A DNA stretch of 64,000 nt, from contig NZ_VULO01000002.1 in the NCBI RefSeq assembly GCF_009696615.1, positions 170,545-234,544 of the forward strand, in the 5' to 3' direction. Position numbers and translations under genes: made by a program. This stretch comes from Scrofimicrobium canadense (lineage in GTDB: Bacteria; Actinomycetota; Actinomycetes; Actinomycetales; Actinomycetaceae). Shown piece after piece: positions 1 through 8,810 of this stretch; position 1 is the first letter of the stretch; each line of letters opens with the position of its first letter. The notes below the pieces were generated by a model. That model had not been told where the DNA came from, made no database searches, and worked only from the letters and a program-made list of their open reading frames with translations.

Positions 1-760
1 GGTTGACGTGCCCTATGTCATTCATGAACAAAATGCTCGGCCAGGCATCGCCAATACGTGGGGCGCACGCCACGCAGCTGCCGTGGGCTTGACTTTTGCC
101 GGCACCCAGTTAGAGGCACGTCAGGGGATAACCCGAGTGGTTGGGTTACCACTGCGCAAGGAGATTGCCGCATTGGTTGACCAACGCTTAGATGAGGCAG
201 GGCGGTTACTAGCTAGGAACCAGGCGGCCACGGTATTGGGTCTCGATCCTCGAATGGCAACACTGGTTATCACCGGAGGATCTCTGGGGGCAGTCCACCT
301 CAACCAGGTTATGGCTGAAGCCGCAGCTCAACTTCCTGCGGGGGTGCAGGTGCTCCACCTCACCGGGCGCGATAAGGCAGATGACCTAAATGTGCCATGG
401 AAGACTGTGGAGTATCTATCGGAGATGGAACTGGCACTGGCGGTTGCTGATGTAGTCGTGTGTCGCTCCGGTGCTGGCACTGTTGCCGAGCTTGCAGCAT
501 TGGGAATCCCAGCCTGTTTTGTCCCCCTTCCTATAGGTAATGGCGAACAACGGCTCAATGCGAAGAATATGGTTGATGCTGGAGGGGCGCTCATCGTTGA
601 CGACAAAGACTTTAGTGCGGATTTTGTTCGAGAACGAGTATTCCCACTCTTGTCTGATCCAAAAAAACTCTTAGCCATGGGACGGGCAGCCGCTTCAACG
701 GGAGTTCCCAACGCGGCCATCAAAATGGCGGATTTAGTGGAAAGTGTGTGTGGTGACTGA
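1..760 (+). CDS. murG: MurG, UDP-GlcNAc transferase (3' part; 5' end outside window)
   Basis: Lipid II synthase. It transfers GlcNAc from UDP-GlcNAc to lipid I on the inner face of the membrane, the last cytoplasmic step of peptidoglycan precursor synthesis. The open frame runs in from the left edge (codons from base 2), so the N-terminal glycine-rich part is missing. Visible family marks are the HEQNARPGIAN segment near the start, ITGGSLG in the middle and the UDP-GlcNAc-binding C-terminal half with RSGAGTVAEL and PLPIGNGEQRLNA. The stop overlaps the start of murC by 8 bases, the usual murG-murC coupling of actinobacterial dcw clusters. The GTG at base 8 is an internal Val codon, not the start. 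Confidence 0.95.
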   Translation, partial: VDVPYVIHEQNARPGIANTWGARHAAAVGLTFAGTQLEARQGITRVVGLPLRKEIAALVDQRLDEAGRLLARNQAATVLGLDPRMATLVITGGSLGAVHLNQVMAEAAAQLPAGVQVLHLTGRDKADDLNVPWKTVEYLSEMELALAVADVVVCRSGAGTVAELAALGIPACFVPLPIGNGEQRLNAKNMVDAGGALIVDDKDFSADFVRERVFPLLSDPKKLLAMGRAAASTGVPNAAIKMADLVESVCGD

Positions 761-2117
761 TAAATATCACCTTGTTGGGATTGGCGGCGCTGGAATGTCG
801 GCAGTAGCGGAGCTACTGGTGGCTCGTGGAATTGCGGTGAGCGGATCAGATAGGGCCGACTCTCCAGCTCTAACGCGGCTTCGCGCGCTGGGAATCACGG
901 TGCATGTCGGTCACGACGTCCGCAATGTCCCCGAGGGGTCAGTATTGGTCTATTCATCGGCTATTCACGACGATAACCCCGAGTTTGCGGTGGCCAAAGC
1001 ACGCGGCCAAGAAATAGTCCATCGGTCGGTCGCTTTGGCACGAGTAAGCGCCGACAAAAAGTTTGTTGCGGTTGCTGGGGCACACGGCAAAACAACGACG
1101 TCTGCAATGATTGCGACCATTTTGACTCACGGAAATATCGATCCCTCTTTTGCTATTGGATCAGCAGTTTTGGGGGTAGGAACCGGTGCCCACCTCGGAA
1201 ATGGAGAGATTTTTGTTGCAGAAGCGGATGAGTCAGATGAATCGTTCTTGAACTATTCGCCAACGCTAGCTCTCGTCACAAATGTGGAACCTGATCACTT
1301 GGATCACTATGGAAATGCTGAAGAGTTTGAGGAAGTTTTCTTCCAGTTCGCCAGCAAAATTCGCACTGATGGAATTGTGCTGTGCTGCGCAGAGGATGAA
1401 GGGGCAATGCGCCTTGCGGATCGATGCCGTAACGAACTAAGAGACATTCATGTTCACACCTATGGCAGAGGTGGTGATATAGCACTGAGTGAGGAAGAAC
1501 TGGCCCCAACTGGAGCACACGGGATCTTTTCCTTTGATGATACGAAGGTGCCTGTACGGCTGTCGGTGAGTGGGCGGCACAATCTTCTCAATGCGTGTGG
1601 TGCCTGGGGAGCCTGCGTGCTTCTCGGGATGGACCCGCACACCGCTGCTGCGGGCATTAACGTTTTTGGAGGAACCAGCCGTCGATTTGAGCTGGTGGGC
1701 GAAAACAACGGACGGCGTCTGTACGACGACTACGCACATCATCCAACGGAAGTGGCTGCGCTTGTAGAACAGGCCCGAACAGCCGCAGGCAGTGGGCGTC
1801 TTATCGTCGTGTTCCAGCCGCACCTTTACTCGCGAACTCAAACATTTGCAAAGAGATTTGCCGAGGCACTGTCTGGAGCAGACCAGGTTTTCCTTGCTGA
1901 TATTTACGGAGCAAGAGAACAACCCAGAGAGGGCATTAGCTCTCAACTCATAGCGGATCTCCTTCCTGGTGCTCAATACGTGCCGGGTGCGTCCATCTTT
2001 GAGATCGGAGAAAGTGCTGCAGCAGAGTCTCGCAGCGGCGACATTGTCGTACTAGTGGGGGCCGGAAATATTACCGAAGCGCAAGATTCGGTCCTGAAGC
2101 GGTGGGCGGTGAAGTGA
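753..2117 (+). CDS. murC: MurC, UDP-N-acetylmuramate--L-alanine ligase
   Basis: ATP-dependent ligase that adds L-Ala to UDP-MurNAc, the first step of the peptidoglycan stem peptide. The N-terminal Rossmann part has VGIGGAGMSA. The Mur ligase P-loop GAHGKTTT lies near residue 110. EADESDESF and NVEPDHLDHY follow in the central domain, and YDDYAHHPTEV opens the C-terminal domain. Length (about 454 aa) is normal. Several in-frame GTG codons sit at 744, 750 and 753. I prefer 753 because it gives the usual MTDKYHL-type start, but the ribosome site is weak and 744 or 750 cannot be excluded. It overlaps murG by 8 bases and ftsQ by 4. Confidence 0.95.
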   Translation: MTDKYHLVGIGGAGMSAVAELLVARGIAVSGSDRADSPALTRLRALGITVHVGHDVRNVPEGSVLVYSSAIHDDNPEFAVAKARGQEIVHRSVALARVSADKKFVAVAGAHGKTTTSAMIATILTHGNIDPSFAIGSAVLGVGTGAHLGNGEIFVAEADESDESFLNYSPTLALVTNVEPDHLDHYGNAEEFEEVFFQFASKIRTDGIVLCCAEDEGAMRLADRCRNELRDIHVHTYGRGGDIALSEEELAPTGAHGIFSFDDTKVPVRLSVSGRHNLLNACGAWGACVLLGMDPHTAAAGINVFGGTSRRFELVGENNGRRLYDDYAHHPTEVAALVEQARTAAGSGRLIVVFQPHLYSRTQTFAKRFAEALSGADQVFLADIYGAREQPREGISSQLIADLLPGAQYVPGASIFEIGESAAAESRSGDIVVLVGAGNITEAQDSVLKRWAVK

Positions 2118-2977
2118 GGCCGCCTCGTCCGCCTCGGCCTTCGCAGCCCGTACCAGGGCGTAGAAAGGCTGTCGCGCCTCAAAAGCCACTTACAACGGCT
2201 GCTCCTGCTTGCCGCGTTCCTCCTGCCCCTGCCCAGGTTCTGGGGAGAGTAGAGGAGAGCCCAGAAGAGATCAAAGCTCGCTTACTAGAGAAAAAAGTTG
2301 CACGTCGCCGGCTCTTGATTTGGCGCCTTATGTGGGTACTTCTTAGCGTTGCAGCCATAGCCGCAGTTGTATGGGTGGCACTTTTTTCTCCGCTTTTCGC
2401 AGTACAAGAAACTCGTCTGGAAATTGAGGCCCCAGAGACTATCGACGTTGCCCCGACTGCTTCTGTGATGCAGAAACACGTTGGGACGTCTCTATTCCTA
2501 GTTTCTTCTGGCGCACTGCGAGAGGAAATCTTGAAGGATCCGCATATCGCAGAAGCGACGATTACGAAAACCTGGCCAGATGGACTCCACGTCGCCCTGA
2601 TTGAGCGAGTCCCTGTCATTGGCGTAAAAGTGGAGGGCGGGTATGACCTGGTTGCTGCGGATGCTGTGACTGTGACGACTGTTAATGATGTTCCTGAACA
2701 ACTCCCGTTGTTAACCACTGACCAAGAGATAGCTGCCACCACGGTGAGTCAGATCGGAGAGATTTTAGAAGCACTTCCTACTGATATTTCTGACCAAGTA
2801 TCTGAAGTATCGCTCAGCGGAGGAATTTACACATTACATGTCGCGAATGGTTCGCAGATTATTTGGGGCGATCCGTCCGATGCCGCGTTGAAAAGCCAGG
2901 TTTTACAGCTCTTAGTGCAGCAACGTCCTAGTTCCATATATGACGTGGCCGATCCACTAAGACCGTCAATTCGATGA
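2114..2977 (+). CDS. ftsQ: FtsQ/DivIB cell-division protein
   Basis: Bitopic division protein that links early and late divisome components (FtsQ-FtsL-FtsB). It has a basic, Pro-rich cytoplasmic N-terminus of about 65 residues, one membrane segment (about residues 67-91, LLSVAAIAAVVWVALF) and an extracytoplasmic POTRA plus beta domain with the recognisable KTWPDGLHVALIERVPV stretch. GTG at 2114 overlaps the murC stop in the GTGA manner; an upstream GTG at 2102 is the alternative. The sequence between its stop and ftsZ (124 bases) contains a small AACCTT/AAGGTT hairpin but no clear terminator. Confidence 0.88.
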   Translation: MRPPRPPRPSQPVPGRRKAVAPQKPLTTAAPACRVPPAPAQVLGRVEESPEEIKARLLEKKVARRRLLIWRLMWVLLSVAAIAAVVWVALFSPLFAVQETRLEIEAPETIDVAPTASVMQKHVGTSLFLVSSGALREEILKDPHIAEATITKTWPDGLHVALIERVPVIGVKVEGGYDLVAADAVTVTTVNDVPEQLPLLTTDQEIAATTVSQIGEILEALPTDISDQVSEVSLSGGIYTLHVANGSQIIWGDPSDAALKSQVLQLLVQQRPSSIYDVADPLRPSIR

Positions 2978-3101
2978 TTCATTGCGACACACCCATCAAT
3001 GTCCTTGTTTGTACCCGCCAGCGCGTTTACCGTCAGTGCGCAAAGAAAGATCAGAACCTGAACCTTCTAGTAAAGGTTGAGGCTTTACCCCGGGAGGCGC
3101 A

Positions 3102-4349
3102 TTGTCCGCTCCGCAGAACCACCTGGCCGTAATCAAGGTCGCCGGCGTCGGCGGCGGCGGCGTAAACGCCGTAAACCGAATGATTGAAGTTGGCCTCAAA
3201 GGTGTCGAATTTATAGCAATTAATACCGATGCCCAGGCACTGTTGATGTCTGATGCCGAAACCAAACTCGACATTGGAAGAGATTTAACTCATGGCCTTG
3301 GCGCAGGTGCCGATCCAGCGATTGGACGCAAAGCTGCAGAGGCTCATGTCGAAGAAATCGCTGAAAGCCTCGAAGGCGCCGACATGGTCTTTATCACCGC
3401 AGGTGAAGGTGGTGGTACTGGAACCGGTGGAGCTCCGATTGTTGCAAAGCTTGCTAAAGAGGCGGGTGCCCTTACAGTAGGTGTTGTCACCCGTCCGTTC
3501 TCCTTTGAAGGTGCACGGCGAAGTTCACAGGCTGAAGCGGGACTAGAAGCGTTAGAGAAGGAAGTTGACGCACTCATCGTCATTCCTAACGACCGGCTAC
3601 TAGAAATATCAGACCGTAATATCTCCGTCCTTGACGCGTTCCGTGCGGCAGACCAGGTTCTTCTTGCTGGTGTGCAGGGCATTACTGATCTCATCACCAC
3701 CCCCAGCTTGGTTAACGTCGACTTCAACGATGTGAAATCAGTGATGGAAGGCGCTGGAACGGCCCTCATGGGGATGGGGTCGGCTACTGGCGAAGACCGT
3801 GCATTGCGGGCGGTGGAAGCCGCAGTGTCTTCACCGCTATTGGAAGCCTCGATCGATGGCGCACACGGCGTGCTCATCTTTATCCAAGGATCTTCAGATC
3901 TGGGTATGGCAGAAGTCGGGGAGGCCGTCAAACTGGTCACCGAAGCCGCTCACAAAGACGCTTTGGTCATTTATGGTCATGTTGCGGATGATTCGCTTGC
4001 CGACGAATTCCGCGTGACGGTTATTGCCGCTGGCTTTGAACCAAAAGCGGAAGAACGGGATGTGGAACCGGTGGCACCCGCAGCCAAGCCAGCACCGCGT
4101 GCAGTTATCGAGGATGCCGTTTCTACCACCGTTGTTGAGGAAGTCCATGAGACTCCGGCAGCAAATCCAGCACCGAAGGCAGTTCCTGCCGCGCACCGAG
4201 CTCAGCCACAAGTGCCCACACGTACCGGTGCAGTTCCTGTCGTTTCAAAACCGGAACTCGAAGAGTCTGTAGAGGAAATCGACATCCTTCAGGTCCCTCG
4301 GGTTTTTGACGACGACGGTGATGTTGATATTCCAGATTTCCTTCGCTAG
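3102..4349 (+). CDS. ftsZ: FtsZ, tubulin-like division GTPase
   Basis: Forms the cytokinetic Z ring. The GTP-binding domain shows [15 protein letters not shown] near residue 15, NTDAQAL and the tubulin signature GGGTGTG at residues 103-109. The T7 loop region [11 protein letters not shown] is also present. The C-terminal half carries a variable Pro/Ala/Val-rich linker, and the protein ends in an acidic, hydrophobic tail (DVDIPDFLR) typical of the SepF/FtsA-binding peptide. The start is TTG at 3102, supported by a strong GGGAGG ribosome site at 3092-3097 and by agreement with the family N-terminus. Length 415 aa is normal for actinobacteria. Confidence 0.97.
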   Translation: MSAPQNHLAVIKVAGVGGGGVNAVNRMIEVGLKGVEFIAINTDAQALLMSDAETKLDIGRDLTHGLGAGADPAIGRKAAEAHVEEIAESLEGADMVFITAGEGGGTGTGGAPIVAKLAKEAGALTVGVVTRPFSFEGARRSSQAEAGLEALEKEVDALIVIPNDRLLEISDRNISVLDAFRAADQVLLAGVQGITDLITTPSLVNVDFNDVKSVMEGAGTALMGMGSATGEDRALRAVEAAVSSPLLEASIDGAHGVLIFIQGSSDLGMAEVGEAVKLVTEAAHKDALVIYGHVADDSLADEFRVTVIAAGFEPKAEERDVEPVAPAAKPAPRAVIEDAVSTTVVEEVHETPAANPAPKAVPAAHRAQPQVPTRTGAVPVVSKPELEESVEEIDILQVPRVFDDDGDVDIPDFLR

Positions 4350-4354
4350 ATCCA

Positions 4355-5062
4355 GTGCAAACACATCTGGGCTTCTATGGGGCATCAACTGATTTTGGGA
4401 CTGGGAAAGACATAAGAAAAACTGCCCAGTCCCAAAGAGGTCAGTTGGCACAGGTGCTTGGTCGCCCATGTCAGTGGATGGCCCAGGAGCATGGAACGCA
4501 GGTTTTTCTGTGGCAACGCGATACTCCTGTTGACTTACTTCCGGTGGCAGATGCAATCATTGTCGACGCGCGAGGTGTTTCTGCTTCTGCCCCAGCCGCT
4601 GCAGTAGTGACTGCTGACTGTTTACCGATCCTTCTATGGTCCCCAGACTTACCAATATGGGCTGCTGTGCATGCAGGGAGAGTCGGACTTGAAAAGGGCG
4701 TTATTGCACGGACACTGGAAGTAGTTCATTCACTTGTCGGCACTCAGATATATGCAGCTATCGGTCCGGCGATCTGTACACGGTGTTACCAAGTTGACTG
4801 GGAGTGCGCTGATTCCTTTCCCGCAGCATATGTGCAGACCAATGGTGAAGTACCTCACCTCGACTTACGTGGCTACGCGCGCCATGAGCTCGCCAAGGGT
4901 GCGGAACTCATCATGGACTATCCGCAGTGCACTCGATGCTCCTTGCGGTGGCATTCTCATAGGCGCGATGCCGATGGTCAACGAAACGCGGCATTGATCT
5001 GGCGAGACACCGATTCCGACATGCCGAGCGACGCTGGCGAAATCTGGGTGCGTCTGACTTAG
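4355..5062 (+). CDS. pgeF: YfiH/PgeF family (laccase-domain) protein
   Basis: Multicopper-oxidase-named family now tied to purine nucleoside phosphorylase/adenosine deaminase activity (FAMIN/YfiH) and to editing of peptidoglycan precursors (PgeF). Family motifs: TADCLPILLW, AAVHAGRVGLEKGVI and AIGPAICTRCYQV, with S-HRRDADGQRNAALIWR-like residues at the C-terminus. The common HAGWRG box here reads HAGRVGL, a local deviation. It sits between ftsZ and sepF, as in most Gram-positive dcw clusters, starting with GTG five bases after the ftsZ stop. The exact substrate cannot be read from sequence. Confidence 0.85.
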   Translation: MQTHLGFYGASTDFGTGKDIRKTAQSQRGQLAQVLGRPCQWMAQEHGTQVFLWQRDTPVDLLPVADAIIVDARGVSASAPAAAVVTADCLPILLWSPDLPIWAAVHAGRVGLEKGVIARTLEVVHSLVGTQIYAAIGPAICTRCYQVDWECADSFPAAYVQTNGEVPHLDLRGYARHELAKGAELIMDYPQCTRCSLRWHSHRRDADGQRNAALIWRDTDSDMPSDAGEIWVRLT

Positions 5063-5100
5063 AGTGGGGATCGTTCCGCGAAGTATCAAGGGAGGGTACC

Positions 5101-5532
5101 ATGGCAGGCCGACTCAATTGGGCAATGGAAAAAATGGGCTGGCGCGTGCCGGCCGAAGAAGAAATAATGGAGTCTGAAGAAGAGATGCAAGAATATCCCT
5201 TCGCTGAGTCACGGCAAACAGCCGAGGCTTACAGTTTTGAACCAACTCCGTCGGTATCTTCCGTGCCGCAAGAAGATGCGCGTCAACGTATTTCGACCAT
5301 TCATCCCAAGAGCTATGCTGATGTGATGGCTGTGGGGGAGGCCTTCCGGGACAACGTTCCTGTCATCATGAATTTGACTGATATGGACGATGCTGAGGCT
5401 CGACGAGTAGTTGATTTTGCTGCTGGCCTTACGTTTGGTCTGCGTGGCGCGATTGAACGTGTCACGACAAGGGTTTTCTTGCTTTCACCTGCTGACACTC
5501 ATGTTTCGAGAGATCTTGGCGCACGCATGTGA
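5101..5532 (+). CDS. sepF: SepF, Z-ring anchoring protein
   Basis: Cytoplasmic protein that bundles and tethers FtsZ to the membrane; in actinobacteria it replaces FtsA. The N-terminal amphipathic segment (about residues 1-20) precedes an acidic linker. The C-terminal SepF domain (about residues 65-135) has IHPKSYADVMAVGEAFRDN, VIMNLTDMD, EARRVVDFAAGLTFGLRG and VFLLSP. Length 143 aa is normal. The start ATG is backed by a GGGAGG site just upstream. Confidence 0.94.
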   Translation: MAGRLNWAMEKMGWRVPAEEEIMESEEEMQEYPFAESRQTAEAYSFEPTPSVSSVPQEDARQRISTIHPKSYADVMAVGEAFRDNVPVIMNLTDMDDAEARRVVDFAAGLTFGLRGAIERVTTRVFLLSPADTHVSRDLGARM

Positions 5533-5554
5533 AGAAAACCGATAGGCTAACAAG

Positions 5555-5860
5555 GTGTTTCTCTATCTGATCGGGTCCATTATCTATTGGGCCTCAATGC
5601 TATACACCCTGATCCTTCTTGCACGAGTCGCCTTTGACTGGGTGAGGTTCTTTGCTCCGCGGTGGACTCCGCGCGGGCCGATTCTACTTCTGGCAAACCT
5701 GATTTACTTGCTTACGGACCCTCCAGTGCGTTTTATGCGTCGATTCATTCCTCCATTAAGGCTAGGGAACGTGGCATTGGACGTAGGTTTTCTAGTGATC
5801 TTCGTCGCTGTTACCGTATTGGGACGTGTAGGATTCCAACTTATGTGGTTGGGGCGCTAG
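5555..5860 (+). CDS. YggT family membrane protein
   Basis: Small integral membrane protein of the YggT family (about 101 aa) with two hydrophobic segments (roughly residues 3-25 and 75-96). Between them is the conserved polar stretch with LTDPPVRFMRRFIPPLRLGNV. YggT genes lie between sepF and divIVA in nearly all actinobacterial division clusters. The role is not settled; involvement in membrane organisation or division is inferred from position. The start is GTG 22 bases after sepF. Confidence 0.88.
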   Translation: MFLYLIGSIIYWASMLYTLILLARVAFDWVRFFAPRWTPRGPILLLANLIYLLTDPPVRFMRRFIPPLRLGNVALDVGFLVIFVAVTVLGRVGFQLMWLGR

Positions 5861-6078
5861 AAAGCGGAAAACTCAATATTAGATTCTCGCAAAGTACGTT
5901 GTAACATGGCACAATGTGAAGTACGACATCAGCTCAACAGGAGATATTTCTGTTACCAAAGTAGACTGGAGTCGCGGTTGTGACTATCGTTCTTGTTGTG
6001 CGGGATGTTACGATCCAGTAAAACATGCTAGGCATGCTCGGCTAGCAAAAGCATTCGAATAGTTCATGAGGTGGAAAG
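5861..6078 (+). other. Intergenic region upstream of divIVA
   Basis: 218 bases without a credible gene. It probably holds the divIVA promoter, but I see no convincing -35/-10 pair. A GAGGTGG ribosome site stands just before the divIVA ATG. Confidence 0.4.
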
Positions 6079-6696
6079 ATGGCGCTACTGACAGCCGACG
6101 ACGTGCTGAATAAAAAGTTCCAGTCTGTGAAGTTCCGTGAGGGATATGACCAGGTAGAGGTCGATGAGTTCCTTGATGAGGTTGTGGCAACTATCTATTC
6201 CCTCCAGGTAGAGAACGCCGAACTGAAAGAGAAACTTGAAGCTGCGCAGAGGCGCATCACAGAGTTGCAGCAAGGCGTGCCTGAGACAGCAGCAGTCGCT
6301 CCAGTGCAAGAGAGCACTCCTGAGCCAGCCCCAGCACCTGAGCCAGCCCCGGTCCCAGAACCAGTTCAGGCACCAGTACCTGCAGCACCGCAAACACCTG
6401 CTGGCTCAGAGGCAGCAACATCCATGCTTGCTCTGGCTCAACGTCTCCATGACGAATATGTCAGCGACGGACAGGCTGAAGGCGAACGCATCGTTGAGGA
6501 AGCACGCGACAAGGGACGCGAAATTGTCAAGGAAGCTGAAGACAAGCGCGATGAGGTCCTTTCCAAGCTCGAACAAGAACGTAGTCAACTAGAGACTAAG
6601 ATCAACGAGCTTCGCACCTTCGAATCCGACTACCGTACGTCGCTTTCTAGCCATCTTGAAGGACTATTGTCTGATCTCAAAGCAATGGCAAAGTAG
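6079..6696 (+). CDS. divIVA: DivIVA/Wag31 polar growth protein
   Basis: Coiled-coil protein that marks cell poles and septa by binding curved membrane and directs wall synthesis. The N-terminal membrane-binding head (residues 1-60) shows LTADDVLNKKFQSVKFREGYDQVEVDEFLDEV, followed by a short coiled coil. A Pro/Ala/Glu linker (about 75-115, repeated EPAPAPEPAPVPEP-type units) leads to a second, charged coiled coil (about 120-200). This head/linker/tail layout is typical of actinobacterial Wag31. The next feature is a strong terminator, so it probably ends the division transcript. Confidence 0.95.
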   Translation: MALLTADDVLNKKFQSVKFREGYDQVEVDEFLDEVVATIYSLQVENAELKEKLEAAQRRITELQQGVPETAAVAPVQESTPEPAPAPEPAPVPEPVQAPVPAAPQTPAGSEAATSMLALAQRLHDEYVSDGQAEGERIVEEARDKGREIVKEAEDKRDEVLSKLEQERSQLETKINELRTFESDYRTSLSSHLEGLLSDLKAMAK

Positions 6697-6713
6697 ACTA
6701 ATACTCTTTAAGG

Positions 6714-6752
6714 ACCGTCCTGGCCGTTACAATGGCCAGGGCGGTTTTGTTT
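6714..6752 (+). terminator. Rho-independent terminator after divIVA
   Basis: 12-bp stem (6714-6725 with 6734-6745, one G-U pair) around an 8-base loop, followed directly by a T-rich run TTTTGTTT. It closes the division cluster. Confidence 0.92.
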
Positions 6753-6766
6753 AACGAAAGGTGGAC

Positions 6767-7420
6767 ATGGTGGCGAACTCAATGAGACGGTTACGCACTG
6801 TCTGGGTTGCACTCACGTCTCTAGTGGTGGCGTTCTTGGCGGTTTTCCTGGATCAATGGAGCAAATCGTGGGCTATTGCCAACCTTGTGGAGAAAGAGTC
6901 GAAGCCACTAGTGGGAGACTTCTTCTCTCTTCGCCTCATCTTCAACTCTGGAGCAGCATTTTCTCTAGGTGAGAATGCAACATGGATCTTTACAGTAATA
7001 TCAGCTGCAGTAGTTGTCGCCGTACTATGGCTACTTGTCACCGGCAAAGTCCAATCCTTTTGGATCGGTATCATTTTAGGATTTATCGTTGGAGGTGCCA
7101 TTGGAAACCTTCTTGACCGTCTAGAGTTGATCGACAGAGGACTACCGAAGCACGGTGTTGGTCACGGACATGTGATTGATTTCCTGGACTACAACGGTTG
7201 GTTTGTAGGAAATGTTGCAGATATTTGGGTTGTCCTGGGTGTGATTTTCTTAGCGGGATACATGCTGGCTGTAGGGGATCGTCCTAAAGAAGAAGACAAA
7301 GGGAAAGAAAAGCTACACAAACAATCGGATAGTGTGAGCAACAATGCAACGCACGCCGGTTCGACAAATGTGCACGAAGATACTGCCGACGCGACAATAG
7401 ATCATGAGCCACATGAGTGA
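6767..7420 (+). CDS. lspA: LspA, prolipoprotein signal peptidase
   Basis: Membrane aspartyl peptidase (signal peptidase II) that removes the signal peptide from diacylglyceryl-modified prolipoproteins. Four membrane segments are visible. The conserved boxes include FNSGAAFSL, GGAIGNLLDRL with the first catalytic Asp, and HVIDFLD with the second. The C-terminus has a charged tail of about 45 residues beyond the core. ATG 6767 follows an AAAGGTGG site; GTG 6761 and GTG 6770 are alternatives. It ends overlapping the pseudouridine synthase gene, as usual for lspA-rluD pairs. A lipoprotein substrate in this window is the product of 37499-38074. Confidence 0.93.
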   Translation: MVANSMRRLRTVWVALTSLVVAFLAVFLDQWSKSWAIANLVEKESKPLVGDFFSLRLIFNSGAAFSLGENATWIFTVISAAVVVAVLWLLVTGKVQSFWIGIILGFIVGGAIGNLLDRLELIDRGLPKHGVGHGHVIDFLDYNGWFVGNVADIWVVLGVIFLAGYMLAVGDRPKEEDKGKEKLHKQSDSVSNNATHAGSTNVHEDTADATIDHEPHE

Positions 7421-8327
7421 AAGCAGAATTCTTCCGGTTCCTGAAGGCCTCGTTGGAGAACGCGTAGACGCGGGGCTATCACGATTACTTGGCCTCTCAC
7501 GGACTACAGCCGCACAAATCGTCGACAATGGAATGGTGCAACTTGACGGACGCCTCGTACAAAAGTCGACGAAGCTAACTGCCGACTCATGGCTAGAAGT
7601 CACACTGCCTGAATCTGAAGCCCCCAAACCTGTTCCGGTGACAGACATGGAGATTATTTACGATGACGAGGATCTCGTCGTCGTCAATAAACCTGTGGGT
7701 GTTGCGGCTCATACGGGACCGGGGTGGGATGGTCCCACAGTACTGGGTAATCTCGAGGCTGCGGGTTTTACCATTGCCACAGGTGGGCCACCGGAACGAA
7801 AAGGTATCGTTTCTCGATTGGACGTTGGAACCAGTGGGGCAATGGTGGTTGCCAAGTCAGAACTGGCATACTCCCGGTTGAAATCAGCCTTTCGAGAGCG
7901 TGAAGTCACTAAAATCTACCACGCAATCGTTGCGGGGCATCCCGATCCAATGCGGGGGACTATCGATGCTCCCATTGGCCGGCATCCATCGCGTACTTGG
8001 CGGATGGCGGTGAGGGACGACGGAAAAAAGGCCATCACGCATTACGACGTCGAAGAACTCTTCGCCGGTGCAGCCTTGGTTACTGTCCACCTTGAGACGG
8101 GACGCACTCACCAGATTCGCGTGCACATGGCAGCGATGGGACACCCCTGTGTTGGAGACGTCTTCTATGGAGCTGATCCAGTCCAAGCTGAGCAACTGGG
8201 CCTGGAGAGGCAATGGCTGCATGCCCGCGAACTCGGTTTCGATCACCCTCGAACAGGAGGTCCCATGCACGTGGTCGCTCCATATGCCACAGATCTCGAT
8301 AATGCACTGGAGATATTGCGAGGATGA
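7404..8327 (+). CDS. RluD-family 23S rRNA pseudouridine synthase
   Basis: Converts uridines of large-subunit rRNA to pseudouridine. The N-terminal S4 RNA-binding domain (about residues 10-70; RVDAGLSRLLGLSRTTAAQIVDNGMV) is followed by the RluA/RluD catalytic domain. The catalytic Asp lies in RLDVGTSG, and the GRTHQIRVHMAAMGHPCVGD motif follows. Length 307 aa is normal. Two close ATG codons (7404, 7413) are possible starts, both overlapping lspA. The stop overlaps the next gene in ATGA fashion. Which uridines are modified cannot be told from sequence. Confidence 0.92.
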   Translation: MSHMSESRILPVPEGLVGERVDAGLSRLLGLSRTTAAQIVDNGMVQLDGRLVQKSTKLTADSWLEVTLPESEAPKPVPVTDMEIIYDDEDLVVVNKPVGVAAHTGPGWDGPTVLGNLEAAGFTIATGGPPERKGIVSRLDVGTSGAMVVAKSELAYSRLKSAFREREVTKIYHAIVAGHPDPMRGTIDAPIGRHPSRTWRMAVRDDGKKAITHYDVEELFAGAALVTVHLETGRTHQIRVHMAAMGHPCVGDVFYGADPVQAEQLGLERQWLHARELGFDHPRTGGPMHVVAPYATDLDNALEILRG

Positions 8328-8806
8328 GTACCATCCATATCTTTCGCGGGAATGAACAGCATTGTATGCGTGCCGAGGCGACACGCCTTCGCATGGACGT
8401 GTTTGTGCGAGAACAGAAGGTTCCCATGCTTCTGGAAATAGATGCTCGTGACTTCTATCGCGATACAGTGCATTTTGTCGTGGCTGATGGTGATAGTGCT
8501 ATTGCGGTTGCCAGGCTACTTTGTGATGGGCAATGCGCATATCATGTTGGTCGCGTTGCGGTAGCACGCGAACAACGAAGAAATGGAATCGGATATACGT
8601 TGCTTGAGGCGATGCATAGCTGGATAGCTGAGAGACTATGTTCGGGAGATAAAGCTCTCGTCACGCTAGAAGCTCAGGAACAGGCAACTGGCTTCTATCA
8701 GCGCGTTGGCTATGATTTCACGGATCGTGAACCTTTTTTTGACGCGGGAATACGACACCGCGAGATGATTCGAGAAATCACTTGTCGCACCCGCTGCCTA
8801 CAATAG
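8324..8806 (+). CDS. GNAT family N-acetyltransferase (ElaA-like)
   Basis: Acetyl-CoA-dependent acyltransferase of unknown substrate, 160 aa. The acetyl-CoA binding loop is VGRVAVAREQRRNGIGYTLL, an R-x-x-G-x-G/A type motif A. The N-terminal MDVFVREQKVP and the C-terminal ATGFYQRVGYD stretch are as in ElaA/YjcF-type GNATs. It is translationally coupled to the pseudouridine synthase (4-base overlap) and lies just before dnaE. Confidence 0.85.
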   Translation: MSTIHIFRGNEQHCMRAEATRLRMDVFVREQKVPMLLEIDARDFYRDTVHFVVADGDSAIAVARLLCDGQCAYHVGRVAVAREQRRNGIGYTLLEAMHSWIAERLCSGDKALVTLEAQEQATGFYQRVGYDFTDREPFFDAGIRHREMIREITCRTRCLQ

Positions 8807-8810
8807 CGTC